From JAUIAI01 sp049680625 (GTDB lineage Bacteria; Pseudomonadota; Gammaproteobacteria; Burkholderiales; Burkholderiaceae_E): 15,265 bases of DNA. This document shows positions 6,757 to 14,419 of this stretch, piece after piece. The stretch's first letter is position 1. Each line of letters opens with the position of its first letter. Made by a program: the position numbers and the translations under genes. The stretch covers positions 1 to 15,265 of the forward strand of contig JBAUID010000248.1 in NCBI GenBank assembly GCA_049680625.1, given 5' to 3'. The notes beneath the pieces were generated by a model. The model was given only the letters and a program-made list of their open reading frames with translations. It searched no databases and was not told where the DNA came from.

Positions 6757-7871
6757 TCGGCGGTTCGAGCATTCGCCTGATCTTCGCCAGCCTGGTATTC
6801 GCTATGTCAGCTCTGCCACTCGCTCAAGCTGGTCCGGGGCATGACCATGGCGACGCCCCCGCAGCGCCGAGTGCCAATGGTCCTCAGCGCTTACCAGATG
6901 GCACAGTGTTTCTACCCAAACCAGCGCAACGCCAGCTGGGCGTGCGCACGATGGTCACAGAGGCCGCCCAATTATCGCGTTCGGTGGAGCTGAGGGGTAA
7001 GGTGTTGATTGACCCGAACGCCGGGGGGATGGTGCAACCGCTAAACGCAGGCCGAATCGAGCCCGGTCCGAATGGTCTTCCCTATCCTGGTCAGGCGGTG
7101 CTCAAGGACGAGGTCCTTGCCTACGTGGCGTCATCTGCTCAACCGATTGATCGCTCCAACCAGGCAGCTCAACTGGCTGAGCTACGCGCCTCCAAGCGGC
7201 TGGCCGACAAGCGCTTGGCTCGGCTAAGGGCTCTGTCAAACACAGTCCCGCGCAAGGACATCGAGGCTGCTCAAAGCGAGGCTGCCAGTTTGTCAGCGCG
7301 CATTGCAGCGGTAGGTCGAGGTTTAGCCACTCGTGAAGAATTGGTCGCTCCTGTTTCAGGCGTCATCGCATCGTCTCTTGCAGTGACAGGTCAGGTCGTC
7401 GATGCACGCGAGCTGGTATTCGAGATCATTGACCCAACCCGCTTGCGCATAGAGGCGCTTGCCTTCGACACGGCACTAGCTAGCAATGTTGGCAGCGCCA
7501 CGCTTGCGATCGGAAACGAACGGGTGAGTTTGGAGTTCATCGGTGCATCTCGCACGCTGCGCAGTCAGGCACTACCGCTGACGTTTCGCGCACAAGGTGC
7601 AGCGCTGAACAATCTGGCTGTCGGTCAACCAGTTCAGGTCTTCGTGCAGACCAAAGATAAAGTCGATGGCATCGCAGTGCCAGCGGGGTCCCTCATGAAA
7701 AGTCCGGCTAACTTGACTATCGTCTGGGTGAAGACCGCCCCGGAACACTTCGAACCTCGCATTGTGACGATTGAGTCGCTGGACGGGATCAGCGTAGCGG
7801 TGACGTCTGGCTTGAACGCCGGCGACCGAATCGCTACGCAAGGCGCAACTTTGATCAACCAGGTGCGCTGA
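6753..7871 (+). CDS. czcB: CzcB-like periplasmic adaptor (membrane fusion protein)
   Basis: This is a 372-aa adaptor that links the inner-membrane pump CzcA to the outer-membrane factor CzcC. The start at 6753 was chosen because it overlaps the previous stop as ATGA and is followed at once by a signal peptide (IRLIFASLVFAMSALPLAQA); the longer upstream frame is a shadow of the preceding gene. The mature N-terminus carries GPGHDHGD, the same His tag as the gene before. Then come a barrel-sandwich half (SVELRGKVLIDPNAGGMVQP), a short alpha-hairpin (about residues 140-200, Arg/Ala/Leu-rich), the second half (ELVAPVSGVIASS, VTGQVVDARE) and beta-barrel and membrane-proximal domains. The C-terminus is VTSGLNAGDRIATQGATLI, as usual for the family. 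CzcA starts one base after its stop. Confidence 0.92.
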   Translation: MIGGSSIRLIFASLVFAMSALPLAQAGPGHDHGDAPAAPSANGPQRLPDGTVFLPKPAQRQLGVRTMVTEAAQLSRSVELRGKVLIDPNAGGMVQPLNAGRIEPGPNGLPYPGQAVLKDEVLAYVASSAQPIDRSNQAAQLAELRASKRLADKRLARLRALSNTVPRKDIEAAQSEAASLSARIAAVGRGLATREELVAPVSGVIASSLAVTGQVVDARELVFEIIDPTRLRIEALAFDTALASNVGSATLAIGNERVSLEFIGASRTLRSQALPLTFRAQGAALNNLAVGQPVQVFVQTKDKVDGIAVPAGSLMKSPANLTIVWVKTAPEHFEPRIVTIESLDGISVAVTSGLNAGDRIATQGATLINQVR

Positions 7872-7872
7872 C

Positions 7873-10800
7873 ATGTTCAAATGGCTACTCGATAACAGTT
7901 TGAGCAATCGCCTATTGGTCATCATCGGGAGCGTGGTGCTGATGGCGTACGGTGCGTTTACCCTGTCGCGCACCCCGGTCGACGTGTTCCCCGATCTCAA
8001 TAAACCCACCGTCACGATCATGACCGAGGCTGGCGGTATGGCTGCTGAAGAAGTCGAGCAGCTCATCACTTTCCCGCTGGAGACCACGATGAATGGTCTT
8101 CCAGGGGTGGAGTCCGTACGATCCACCTCGTCGGCCGGCCTGTCTTTCCTTTACGTAACGTTCGACTGGAGCACCGACATCTATCGCGCGCGCCAGCTCG
8201 TGTCTGAACGACTGTCCTCAATGGAAGAGGGTTTGGCCAGCGGTGTTGTACCTCGTATGGGGCCGATCAGTTCGATCATGGGCGAGATCATGCAAATCGC
8301 CATCCCGGTTGACTCAGAAAAGATCAGCGCAATGGCCGTTCGCGAATACGCTGACTGGGTACTGCGGCCTCGCTTGCTATCGGTACCGGGTGTGGCTCAG
8401 GTCATTCCTATTGGAGGGGAAGTACGGCAGTTTCAGGTTCAACCGAATACACAACGCATGGCTGAACTGGATATCTCGCACGAGCAACTCAAAGACGCTC
8501 TCGCTGGTTACTCCTCCAACACCTCGGGTGGATTCCTAGAGTTAAACGGGCGCGAGTATCTGATTCGCAATCTGGGTCGCACGTCGCGGCTTGAGGATCT
8601 TAAGAACCTGGCCATTACCTACAAAGATGCGGATGGGGTTGGTCACCCGATACGGATGCGCCAGATCGCTGAGGTCACATTTGCTGCGGCCCTCAGGCGC
8701 GGCGACGCGGGATTTGAAGGCCGTCCTGCAGTGATATTGGGCATCCAGAAACAGCCAACAGCCGACACGATTGTCCTGACGAGGTCGATCGAAGAGGCGT
8801 TGGATGGTTTAGCGTCCTCGCTACCTCCTGGCATGGAGGCACCCAAGGTAACCTTCCGGCAGGCCACATTCATTGAGGCCTCGATCACGACTTTGCAGGG
8901 CAAGCTGATCGGCGCCTCGGTGTTTGTCGCGGTGATTCTCTTCATCTTCTTGGGGACACTGCGCCCGACGATTATTGCGCTAACCGCGATCCCGATCTCG
9001 ATCTTCATCACGGCGCTAGTCTTTCGGTACTTCGGATTGTCGATTAACACGATGACTTTAGGTGGATTGGCCATCGCAATTGGTGGCCTCGTAGACGACG
9101 CAGTCGTGGGCGTCGAGAACGTCTTACGTAGGTTGAAAGCGGATCGCGCGAACAATCCCAATCAGCGACTGAATCCGATAGAGGTTGTGGCGCGCGCGAC
9201 GATGGAGGTTCGGTCGGCCATCCTGTACGCGACAGTGATTATCGTGCTGGTCTTCATCCCGTTGTTTGCCCTTCCGGGTCTTGAGGGGAAGCTTTTCGTC
9301 CCTCTGGGGATCGCTTTCATCGTCTCCACGCTCGCATCGCTGATTGTCTCGGTCACGATTACGCCGGTGCTTAGCTATTACTTGCTGCCAAGCATGAAGA
9401 ATCTAGACCATGGAGACACCAAAATGTTGGTCTGGCTGAAGGCTCGCTATGGTGGAAGCTTGCAAGCAGTCCTTAATTGGCCGAAGACCGTCCTGGCCGC
9501 GGCGACCGTAGCAGTGCTGATCGCGGCGACCGCGGTCCCATTTTTTCCGACAACCTTTTTGCCACCGTTCAACGAAGGAACACTGTTGATCGGCTTGCGC
9601 CTAAACCCAGGGGTGACGTTGACTGAAACTTCGGCCATCGCGCGCCAGGCTGAGATTCTGGTCAAGCAGGTGCCCGAGGTGACGCACGTCGGCCGCCGCA
9701 GTGGGCGGGCCGAGCTGGATGAGCACGCCGAGGGCGTGCACGTGAGCGAGTTGGATGTAGGGATCAAGCCCGCCTCTGAGCTGACAAGGACAATGGATGA
9801 AGTCAAAGCTGACATACGGGCGCGTTTGATCAACCTGCCTGCTGCGCTAGAGATCGGTCAACCTATCTCGCACCGCATTGACCATATGTTGTCCGGGGTT
9901 CGCTCACAGATCGCAATTAAGATTTTTGGGGAAGACCTGGATGCGCTGCGCGGGCAGGCTGATGTGCTTCGAACAAGACTCGCGAGCATTCCAGGCATTG
10001 CTGACCTGCAGATTGAAAAACAGGTGCTGTCACCTCAAATTAAAGTTCGCATGGACTATGTTGCGGCGGCTCAGTACGGCGTACCGGCACCGCAGGTGTT
10101 GAACACACTCCAGAGTTTGGTCGAGGGCGAGAAGATCACCCAGATCGTCGAAGGCGGACGCCGTTTTGCGCTAGTGGTGCGAGTGCCCGAATCAGCGAGG
10201 TCAGTCGAAGGCTTAGGACATATGCTGATTGAAACACCGAAAGGCCGCATCCCGCTGTCGATGGTGGCCTCGATTGAAGATGGTGACGGACCCAATCAAA
10301 TCAGCCGCGACGATGGCAAAAGGCGCATTGTGCTCTCAGCCAATGCTTCGGGTCGCGCGCTGTCGGAGATCGTCGCAGACATTCGCACTGTCGTCGCTGA
10401 TACCAACCTCCCCGAGGGCTACTTCATCACACTAGGAGGGCAATTCCAGGCTCAGGAAGAGGCCACACGCCTCGTTGGCCTATTGTCAATAGTCTCATTG
10501 ATACTGATGTTCGTGGTCCTCTATAGCCGCTACAAATCGGCAGCGCTGTCAGCATTGATCATGGTGAATATTCCGCTTGCATTGGTGGGGGCAGTGCTCG
10601 GCCTGTGGTTATCCGGTCAACCACTATCAGTCGCTGCCCTGGTGGGGTTCATCACACTGGCGGGTATCTCCGTGCGCAATGGCATCTTGAAAGTCAGTCA
10701 CTACATCAATCTGATGCGATTCGAGGGGGAGAGTTTTGACCACAGGATGATTTTGCGGGGCTCACTTGAGCGCTTGAGTCCGGTGCTGATGACTGCGCTG

Positions 10801-11004
10801 GTCACGGCCTTCGCGTTGGCCCCCTTGTTGTTTGAGGCAGAACAACCAGGCACTGAGGTGTTGCATCCAGTAGCAGTGGTGATCTTTTCTGGTCTGATTA
10901 GCTCGACCTTGCTCGACACTTTTCTCACGCCTGCAATGTTCTGGCTGTTTGGTAGAAAACCAGCCGAAGCGCTAATGAATGAAAAGAATGCTGAGGCAAT
11001 GTGA
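7873..11004 (+). CDS. czcA: HME-type RND metal efflux pump (CzcA/CusA family)
   Basis: This 1043-aa proton-driven inner-membrane pump drives the tripartite complex. It has the full RND layout: TM1 near residues 12-30, a porter loop, TM2-6 near 340-500, a second large loop after TM7 near 535-555, and TM8-12 near 860-1030. The TM4 motif is LGGLAIAIGGLVDDAVVGVEN (399-416 core). D408 and E415 fall at the same numbers as the essential acids of Cupriavidus CzcA, but the CzcA D402 position is Ala402. At the CusA Met573/623/672 positions I read, in a gapless manual alignment, Gly574, Val and His671. It therefore matches neither the classical divalent nor the Cu+/Ag+ type. It resembles the HME-RND group with VDDAVV motifs whose substrate is less clear. 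The czcA symbol reflects cluster position. Length and ends look intact. Confidence 0.93.
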   Translation: MFKWLLDNSLSNRLLVIIGSVVLMAYGAFTLSRTPVDVFPDLNKPTVTIMTEAGGMAAEEVEQLITFPLETTMNGLPGVESVRSTSSAGLSFLYVTFDWSTDIYRARQLVSERLSSMEEGLASGVVPRMGPISSIMGEIMQIAIPVDSEKISAMAVREYADWVLRPRLLSVPGVAQVIPIGGEVRQFQVQPNTQRMAELDISHEQLKDALAGYSSNTSGGFLELNGREYLIRNLGRTSRLEDLKNLAITYKDADGVGHPIRMRQIAEVTFAAALRRGDAGFEGRPAVILGIQKQPTADTIVLTRSIEEALDGLASSLPPGMEAPKVTFRQATFIEASITTLQGKLIGASVFVAVILFIFLGTLRPTIIALTAIPISIFITALVFRYFGLSINTMTLGGLAIAIGGLVDDAVVGVENVLRRLKADRANNPNQRLNPIEVVARATMEVRSAILYATVIIVLVFIPLFALPGLEGKLFVPLGIAFIVSTLASLIVSVTITPVLSYYLLPSMKNLDHGDTKMLVWLKARYGGSLQAVLNWPKTVLAAATVAVLIAATAVPFFPTTFLPPFNEGTLLIGLRLNPGVTLTETSAIARQAEILVKQVPEVTHVGRRSGRAELDEHAEGVHVSELDVGIKPASELTRTMDEVKADIRARLINLPAALEIGQPISHRIDHMLSGVRSQIAIKIFGEDLDALRGQADVLRTRLASIPGIADLQIEKQVLSPQIKVRMDYVAAAQYGVPAPQVLNTLQSLVEGEKITQIVEGGRRFALVVRVPESARSVEGLGHMLIETPKGRIPLSMVASIEDGDGPNQISRDDGKRRIVLSANASGRALSEIVADIRTVVADTNLPEGYFITLGGQFQAQEEATRLVGLLSIVSLILMFVVLYSRYKSAALSALIMVNIPLALVGAVLGLWLSGQPLSVAALVGFITLAGISVRNGILKVSHYINLMRFEGESFDHRMILRGSLERLSPVLMTALVTAFALAPLLFEAEQPGTEVLHPVAVVIFSGLISSTLLDTFLTPAMFWLFGRKPAEALMNEKNAEAM

Positions 11005-11009
11005 TCTCG

Positions 11010-11019
11010 TTTTTTTTTT
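11010..11019 (+). repeat. Homopolymeric T10 tract in the czcA-orf128 gap
   Basis: Ten consecutive T residues lie between the czcA stop (11002-11004) and the ribosome binding site of the next gene (AAGGA, 11041-11045). No strong stem precedes it, so a classical terminator is unlikely. A run this long is prone to slippage in replication and in transcription. Confidence 0.7.
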
Positions 11020-11050
11020 CTTACTCTATTTCAATTCTAAAAGGACTCTC

Positions 11051-11437
11051 ATGAAAATTCATACCTTGCTTGCTGTTATTGCGTTCATGTTCGTTGGCTC
11101 AGCCTTGGCGGCCGACGACCATAACCATGGTCATGAGCATAAGCCAATGCACGGTGGTATCGTTGTCGAAGCAAAGGACGTGGACTACGAGTTGGTTGCG
11201 AACGCCACTGCAGTGCAATTGCATCTACGCGACCACGGCAAGCCTGTCGACGTATCTCAGGCCAGCGCCAAGCTAACAATGTTGACCGGAACCCAAAGGC
11301 AGGTAGTCGATCTAAAGCCCGCAGGTAATAAACTTGAGGCAACTGGCGCCTTCGAGGTTGGCCCCGGTACCAAGGTGGTCGCTATCGTCACCATTGCCGG
11401 TAAGCTAGCTGGAACCGTTCGATTCTCGATTAAGTGA
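11051..11437 (+). CDS. Small His-rich periplasmic protein downstream of czcA
   Basis: This 128-aa protein starts at ATG 11051. That start is preceded by AAAAGGA and begins a signal peptide (MKIHTLLAVIAFMFVGSALA); the frame upstream of it overlaps the czcA end and the T-run. The mature protein begins DDHNHGHEHKPMHGG, with five His residues in 15, a likely metal-binding head. The rest is a small beta-rich domain (IVVEAKDVDYELVA, VQLHLRDHGKPVDV, AKLTMLTG, GTKVVAIVTIAGK). Similar proteins are, from memory, found as uncharacterised companions of CzcCBA/CusABC-type clusters. A role as a periplasmic metal carrier or buffer for the pump is an inference. It is probably the last gene of the czc transcript, separated from czcA by 46 bases. 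Confidence 0.82.
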   Translation: MKIHTLLAVIAFMFVGSALAADDHNHGHEHKPMHGGIVVEAKDVDYELVANATAVQLHLRDHGKPVDVSQASAKLTMLTGTQRQVVDLKPAGNKLEATGAFEVGPGTKVVAIVTIAGKLAGTVRFSIK

Positions 11438-11449
11438 CGAACGTCGTCA
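11435..11449 (+). terminator. Hairpin overlapping the stop codon of the small His-rich gene
   Basis: TGACGA and TCGTCA pair perfectly around an ACG loop, and the TGA stop is the first arm's start. There is no T-run after it, so if it ends the czc transcript it is not an ordinary intrinsic terminator. The rest of the 146-base gap to the MerR remnant shows a second hairpin (11563-11576) and nothing else I can support. Confidence 0.3.
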
Positions 11450-11562
11450 TCGGCTATTAGATTTGCGACGAGCTCTGTTTGCTACCGGCTGAGTTGATGC
11501 AGTAGGTCGGTTTAATCGTGCTGGTCGGTGGAACGAGCAGGCTGTCGTACCAGTGTTAATCA

Positions 11563-11576
11563 TGCTCGGTCGAGCA
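11563..11576. promoter_or_regulatory. Perfect dyad just upstream of the MerR-family remnant
   Basis: TGCTCG-GT-CGAGCA is a perfect six-base dyad with a two-base centre, seven bases before the remnant reading frame. It could be an operator or a relic of the sequence that replaced the missing N-terminus. No matching -35/-10 pair is clear. Confidence 0.25.
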
Positions 11577-11583
11577 CCTTTGA

Positions 11584-11916
11584 ATGGCAATACTGTTCTC
11601 ATCCGTTGCTTCTTGCGGACAGCGGCATTACTCGACGGACCAACTGAATCGCCTGATTCTTGTAAGACGCAGCCGCGAACTGGGGTTCAGTCTCGATGAA
11701 GTGCGCGCCATGTTGGTGCTCGTTGACAATGACCAAATGACGTGTGGGCAGATCCACAAACTGACGATCGCGCATCTTCAAAGCGTCCGAGAAAAGCTGG
11801 CGGACTTGAGAAAGATGGAACGTGCCCTGAAGAATATGGCAGGTCAGTGCTCCCAAGGCGATGTGCCGGACTGCGCAATTATTGATATGCTTTACAGTGT
11901 TGAGACACCCCGTTAA
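11584..11916 (+). pseudogene. MerR-family metal-type regulator lacking its N-terminal DNA-binding helices
   Basis: The 110-aa frame picks up a MerR-type protein at about its residue 30 (CGQRHYSTDQLNRL, RRSRELGFSLDEVRAML). It continues through the long dimerisation helix (HLQSVREKLADLRKMERAL) to the metal-loop region. The helix-turn-helix that normally precedes is absent: an in-frame TGA lies directly before the ATG and no ribosome binding site is visible. Cysteines are Cys in MTCGQ (the position that is Cys in MerR/ZntR/PbrR and Ser in CueR) and C-SQGDVPD-C, a seven-residue loop spacing as in CueR. The sensed metal is therefore ambiguous. It is a different gene from the truncated cueR near 2.5 kb, because both contain the RRSR-LG block. 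It is probably non-functional; a frameshifted start I failed to see is possible. Confidence 0.7.
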
Positions 11917-11959
11917 ATACGACAACAATGGCTCCGCACTTTCACTCTATACTGTCCTG

Positions 11960-12277
11960 ATGAAAAGACTCTTTGCGATTGTTCTGTGCGTGTTGCTACC
12001 CATGCAGGGGTATGCGGGCGCATTGATGTCGCAAATGGGCTGCGGCGACGGCATGAATGCGCAAATAAGTTCAGACTGTTGCCAGCCCGGTCAGGTTACC
12101 GCTGAATCGAAGCGCTATTGCGATTCGGGAGTCGCCTGTCAACTGGTATCCGTTTGTCTACCTGTGCAATCGCCACTGGTTTACCCATCGCCAACAGCCG
12201 GACCAAACCTGAGCACAAAACAGATTCTGATTTCTCGCCTTGTCACCGATGTTTGGCGCCCGCCAATCGTCGTCTGA
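11960..12277 (+). CDS. Small exported six-cysteine protein of unknown function
   Basis: This is a 105-aa protein starting at ATG 11960, where a signal peptide begins (MKRLFAIVLCVLLPMQGYAG). The mature part has six Cys: 28, 40, 41, 54, 60 and 66 (MGCGDG, SDCCQPG, YCDSGVACQLVSVC). The last 35 residues have no Cys and are Pro/Ser-rich. The LLPMQ block of the signal sequence recalls the LLPLQ of CzcI, and both proteins are about 110 aa, so this may be a distant CzcI-like protein that uses Cys instead of His. A TATACT box lies only six bases upstream, which would leave almost no leader; no good Shine-Dalgarno sequence is seen. The neighbours (metal regulator remnant, DUF411, multicopper oxidase) suggest periplasmic copper handling, by inference only. 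Confidence 0.7.
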   Translation: MKRLFAIVLCVLLPMQGYAGALMSQMGCGDGMNAQISSDCCQPGQVTAESKRYCDSGVACQLVSVCLPVQSPLVYPSPTAGPNLSTKQILISRLVTDVWRPPIVV

Positions 12278-12328
12278 ATTCGTTCACACAAAGTTTATTC
12301 GTCCCTGCCACTTTGGCATTGGGCACGT

Positions 12329-12346
12329 GGGTCGGTTGATCGACCC
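12329..12346 (+). promoter_or_regulatory. Hairpin in the leader of the DUF411 gene
   Basis: GGGTCG and CGACCC form a perfect six-base stem around GTTGAT, 28 bases before the DUF411 start codon. No T-run follows. It may act in the mRNA leader or as an operator dyad. No convincing promoter is seen in the 97-base gap. Confidence 0.3.
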
Positions 12347-12374
12347 CGAACGCATTCTATGTATCGAGGTACCC

Positions 12375-12845
12375 ATGAACACTATTTCTATTCACCGCCG
12401 TCTGTGTCTGGCGGCTCTCTTATTGACGCTAACCCAGCCCGCAGTGCAGGCCCAAGAACGTCCAAGTATCGACGTGTGGAAAAGCCCCACTTGCGGTTGT
12501 TGTAAGGACTGGGTCGCGCATTTGACAGATCACGGATTCCGGGTCAATACCCATGACACTGGCAACAACGGCATTCGGCAACGCCTTGGCATGCCAGTAA
12601 AGTATGGCGCCTGTCACACCGCTCGAATTGGTGACTACGTGATTGAGGGCCATGTTCCTGCCGCCGACATTATTCGGCTTCTTAAGGAAAAACCCGCGGC
12701 GTTGGGCGTTGCCGTTCCCGGCATGCCAATCGGTTCTCCCGGCATGGACGGACCTGCTTACGGTGATCGTGAGGACGCATACGATGTCCTACAGGTACAG
12801 CGCGACGGTTCGGCCAGTGTTTTCAAATCGCATCCGGGAAAATAG
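12375..12845 (+). CDS. DUF411 periplasmic metal-binding protein
   Basis: This 156-aa exported protein belongs to the DUF411 family, which is often found next to copper and silver resistance genes. The start at 12375 follows GAGGT (12366-12370) and begins a signal peptide (RRLCLAALLLTLTQPAVQAQ). The mature protein opens with the family's signature: IDVWKSPTCGCCKDW, with CGCC at 40-43, the likely metal site. Later features are YGACHTA (Cys near 79) and VIEGHVPAADIIRLL, both typical of DUF411. The C-terminal GMPIGSPGMDGP also fits the family and is Met-rich. The function is presumed to be copper binding or delivery in the periplasm; a reaction is not established. It lies 12 bases before the oxidase gene, so the two are surely co-transcribed. 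No defect is visible. Confidence 0.9.
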   Translation: MNTISIHRRLCLAALLLTLTQPAVQAQERPSIDVWKSPTCGCCKDWVAHLTDHGFRVNTHDTGNNGIRQRLGMPVKYGACHTARIGDYVIEGHVPAADIIRLLKEKPAALGVAVPGMPIGSPGMDGPAYGDREDAYDVLQVQRDGSASVFKSHPGK

Positions 12846-12856
12846 GGAGATTTGGC

Positions 12857-13993
12857 ATGAACGAAAAGTCTCCGTTGGTGGCTGCAAATTGCCCTGGTCC
12901 CGCGCGCCGTCACGCGCTTAAAGCGCTGGTTGGAGGTTCAACAGCCGTGCTCATGGGTGGGGGCTGTTCCGCGGCTGCGCCAACAGTAACGCGCGCGAAT
13001 TCGGCGCCACAGCGTCTCGAGGACAAAGGACCGATTCGATCCTTGACCGCCAAACTTTCTGAGGTACAACTCACGCCAAGTGGCGCCCCAAAAACCTCCG
13101 TGTGGGCTTACGACGGTACTGTACCGGGCACTGCGCTGACGGTTCAGCAAGGTGAATCGCTGAACATTAATTTTCAGAATGGTTTACCCGATCCGTCGAC
13201 GATTCACTGGCATGGTATCCGCATCGTCAATTCGATGGATGGTGTACCGCACCTGACCCAACCACCCGTCGATTCAGCCAGCACATTTCAGTACCAGTTT
13301 GTGCTGCCCGATGCGGGCACGTATTGGTACCACCCCCATCTGGGAACACCAGAACAGGTGGGGCGTGGCTTATATGGTGCGCTAATTGTGCAAGAGCCAG
13401 AACCACCCCCGGTAGATCGCGACCTGGTCTGGCTTATCGATGACTGGCGCCTGACTAAGCGGGCGCAAATCAAAGAGGACTTCTACGAGTGGGGTGATGT
13501 CGCGTTCGCCGGACGAATCGGCAATACCGTGACCGTGAACGGTCAGGTGGACTATGCCGAATCAGTGACGGCGGGCGAGCGTATCCGGTTGCGACTGATC
13601 AACGTGGCAAACGCGCGCCTGGTGTCAATGAATTTTGAGAATCATCCCACCTGGATCATTGCGTTGGACGGCAATCCGCTTCCAGAACCCGTTCGGGTCG
13701 GCCCCAAGGGTGGCGTGTTGCTGGGGCCCGGTCAGCGCGCTGATCTTATTGTTGATATGACCGGTGAACCCGGTCAAAAAAGCCAGGTGATCGATCGATT
13801 CAATCCGGCGAAGGCCTATGTGGCGGCGTACTTCCAATACACGTCAAAGCAGGCGTTAGTTTCGAACAATCGGTTGAGCAAACGGGACGCACCGCCGACG
13901 CTTGAACCCAATGCAATATCCGAGCCTCAAGTTAACGACCGCCTGAAAGTCAACATCGTGATGGATGGTGGCATGATGGTAAGCGTCCGGTGA
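12857..13993 (+). pseudogene. Multicopper oxidase, C-terminally truncated by an IS66-type insertion
   Basis: This is a CueO/CopA-type multicopper oxidase that would oxidise Cu+ in the periplasm. The N-terminus carries a Tat-like twin arginine (R17-R18, RRHALKAL) and a hydrophobic stretch to about residue 41; C37 after MGGG is a weak lipobox candidate. Cupredoxin domain 1 has HWH (117-119) and HPH (159-161), four of the eight type-2/type-3 copper ligands. Domain 2 is present (about 190-320). After residue 374 (MDGGMM) the frame enters the IS and ends after four foreign residues. Domain 3, with the HxxHxH and HCHxxxH motifs and the type-1 site, is missing, so catalysis should be lost. GGGAGA (12845-12850) sits six bases before the start. 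The protein may still be exported and bind some copper. Confidence 0.9.
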
Positions 13994-14031
13994 TTACACG
14001 GTATCGGGATAAGTTTCTGATGCTTAAGATG

Positions 14032-14057
14032 GCGTCCGCTTAACAATTAGCGGACGC
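14032..14057 (+). promoter_or_regulatory. Strong hairpin directly before the IS66 tnpA ribosome binding site
   Basis: GCGTCCGCT and AGCGGACGC form a perfect nine-base stem with an eight-base loop. GAGGGA follows at once (14058-14063) and the tnpA start is two bases later. The GCGTCCG core also occurs in the IS terminus (13983-13989). The hairpin may limit tnpA translation on read-through transcripts from the oxidase operon. Confidence 0.55.
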
Positions 14058-14065
14058 GAGGGACG

Positions 14066-14419
14066 ATGCACAACGAACTAATCAGCCGAACGAGGAACCT
14101 GGGCGGTAAGCGGCGGACCCACTCAGCCGAGTTTAAGGCGGCAGTTGTCGCCCAGTGCGAGCGCGGCGACGACTCACTGGCCAGTATTGCCCTGGCTCAT
14201 CAGCTCAATGCCACGATGTTGCGCAAGTGGGTCCGGGACCAGCAGTTAAAGCGCGACTCAAATGATGCCCGGTTTGTGCCAGTGTCGGTGTCACCTGAAG
14301 AATCCAATCACGCGGCCCAAATGGGTACGGTTGAAGTCACGCTTGCTGGCGGTCGGGTCCGGGTTTATGGCGCGGTTGATCCGCAGGTGTTACACGCCGT
14401 GCTGGCTGCACTGCGATGA
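14066..14419 (+). CDS. tnpA: IS66-family accessory protein TnpA
   Basis: This 117-aa protein has the IS66 TnpA layout: a basic N-terminus and a helix-turn-helix (HSAEFKAAVVAQCERGDDSL, LAHQLNATMLRKWVRDQQ), then a linker, then a C-terminal beta segment (VEVTLAGGRVRVYGAVDP). In IS66 elements it is needed with TnpB and TnpC for transposition, probably by binding DNA. It is full length. Its stop overlaps the tnpB start by ATGA, so the two are translationally coupled. Because tnpB is broken and no tnpC is seen, it is unlikely to support transposition by itself. Confidence 0.88.
   Translation: MHNELISRTRNLGGKRRTHSAEFKAAVVAQCERGDDSLASIALAHQLNATMLRKWVRDQQLKRDSNDARFVPVSVSPEESNHAAQMGTVEVTLAGGRVRVYGAVDPQVLHAVLAALR

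Noticed and set aside
11005..11050. The T10 tract as an intrinsic terminator after czcA
   Set aside because: No stable GC-rich stem lies directly before it, and the next gene has a good ribosome binding site and belongs with the cluster.
2468..11916. The CueR fragment (2468) and the MerR remnant (11584) as two halves of one gene split by the czc cluster
   Set aside because: Both contain the stretch around the second helix pair (RRSRDLG and RRSRELG) with different DNA and residues, so they overlap and come from different genes.
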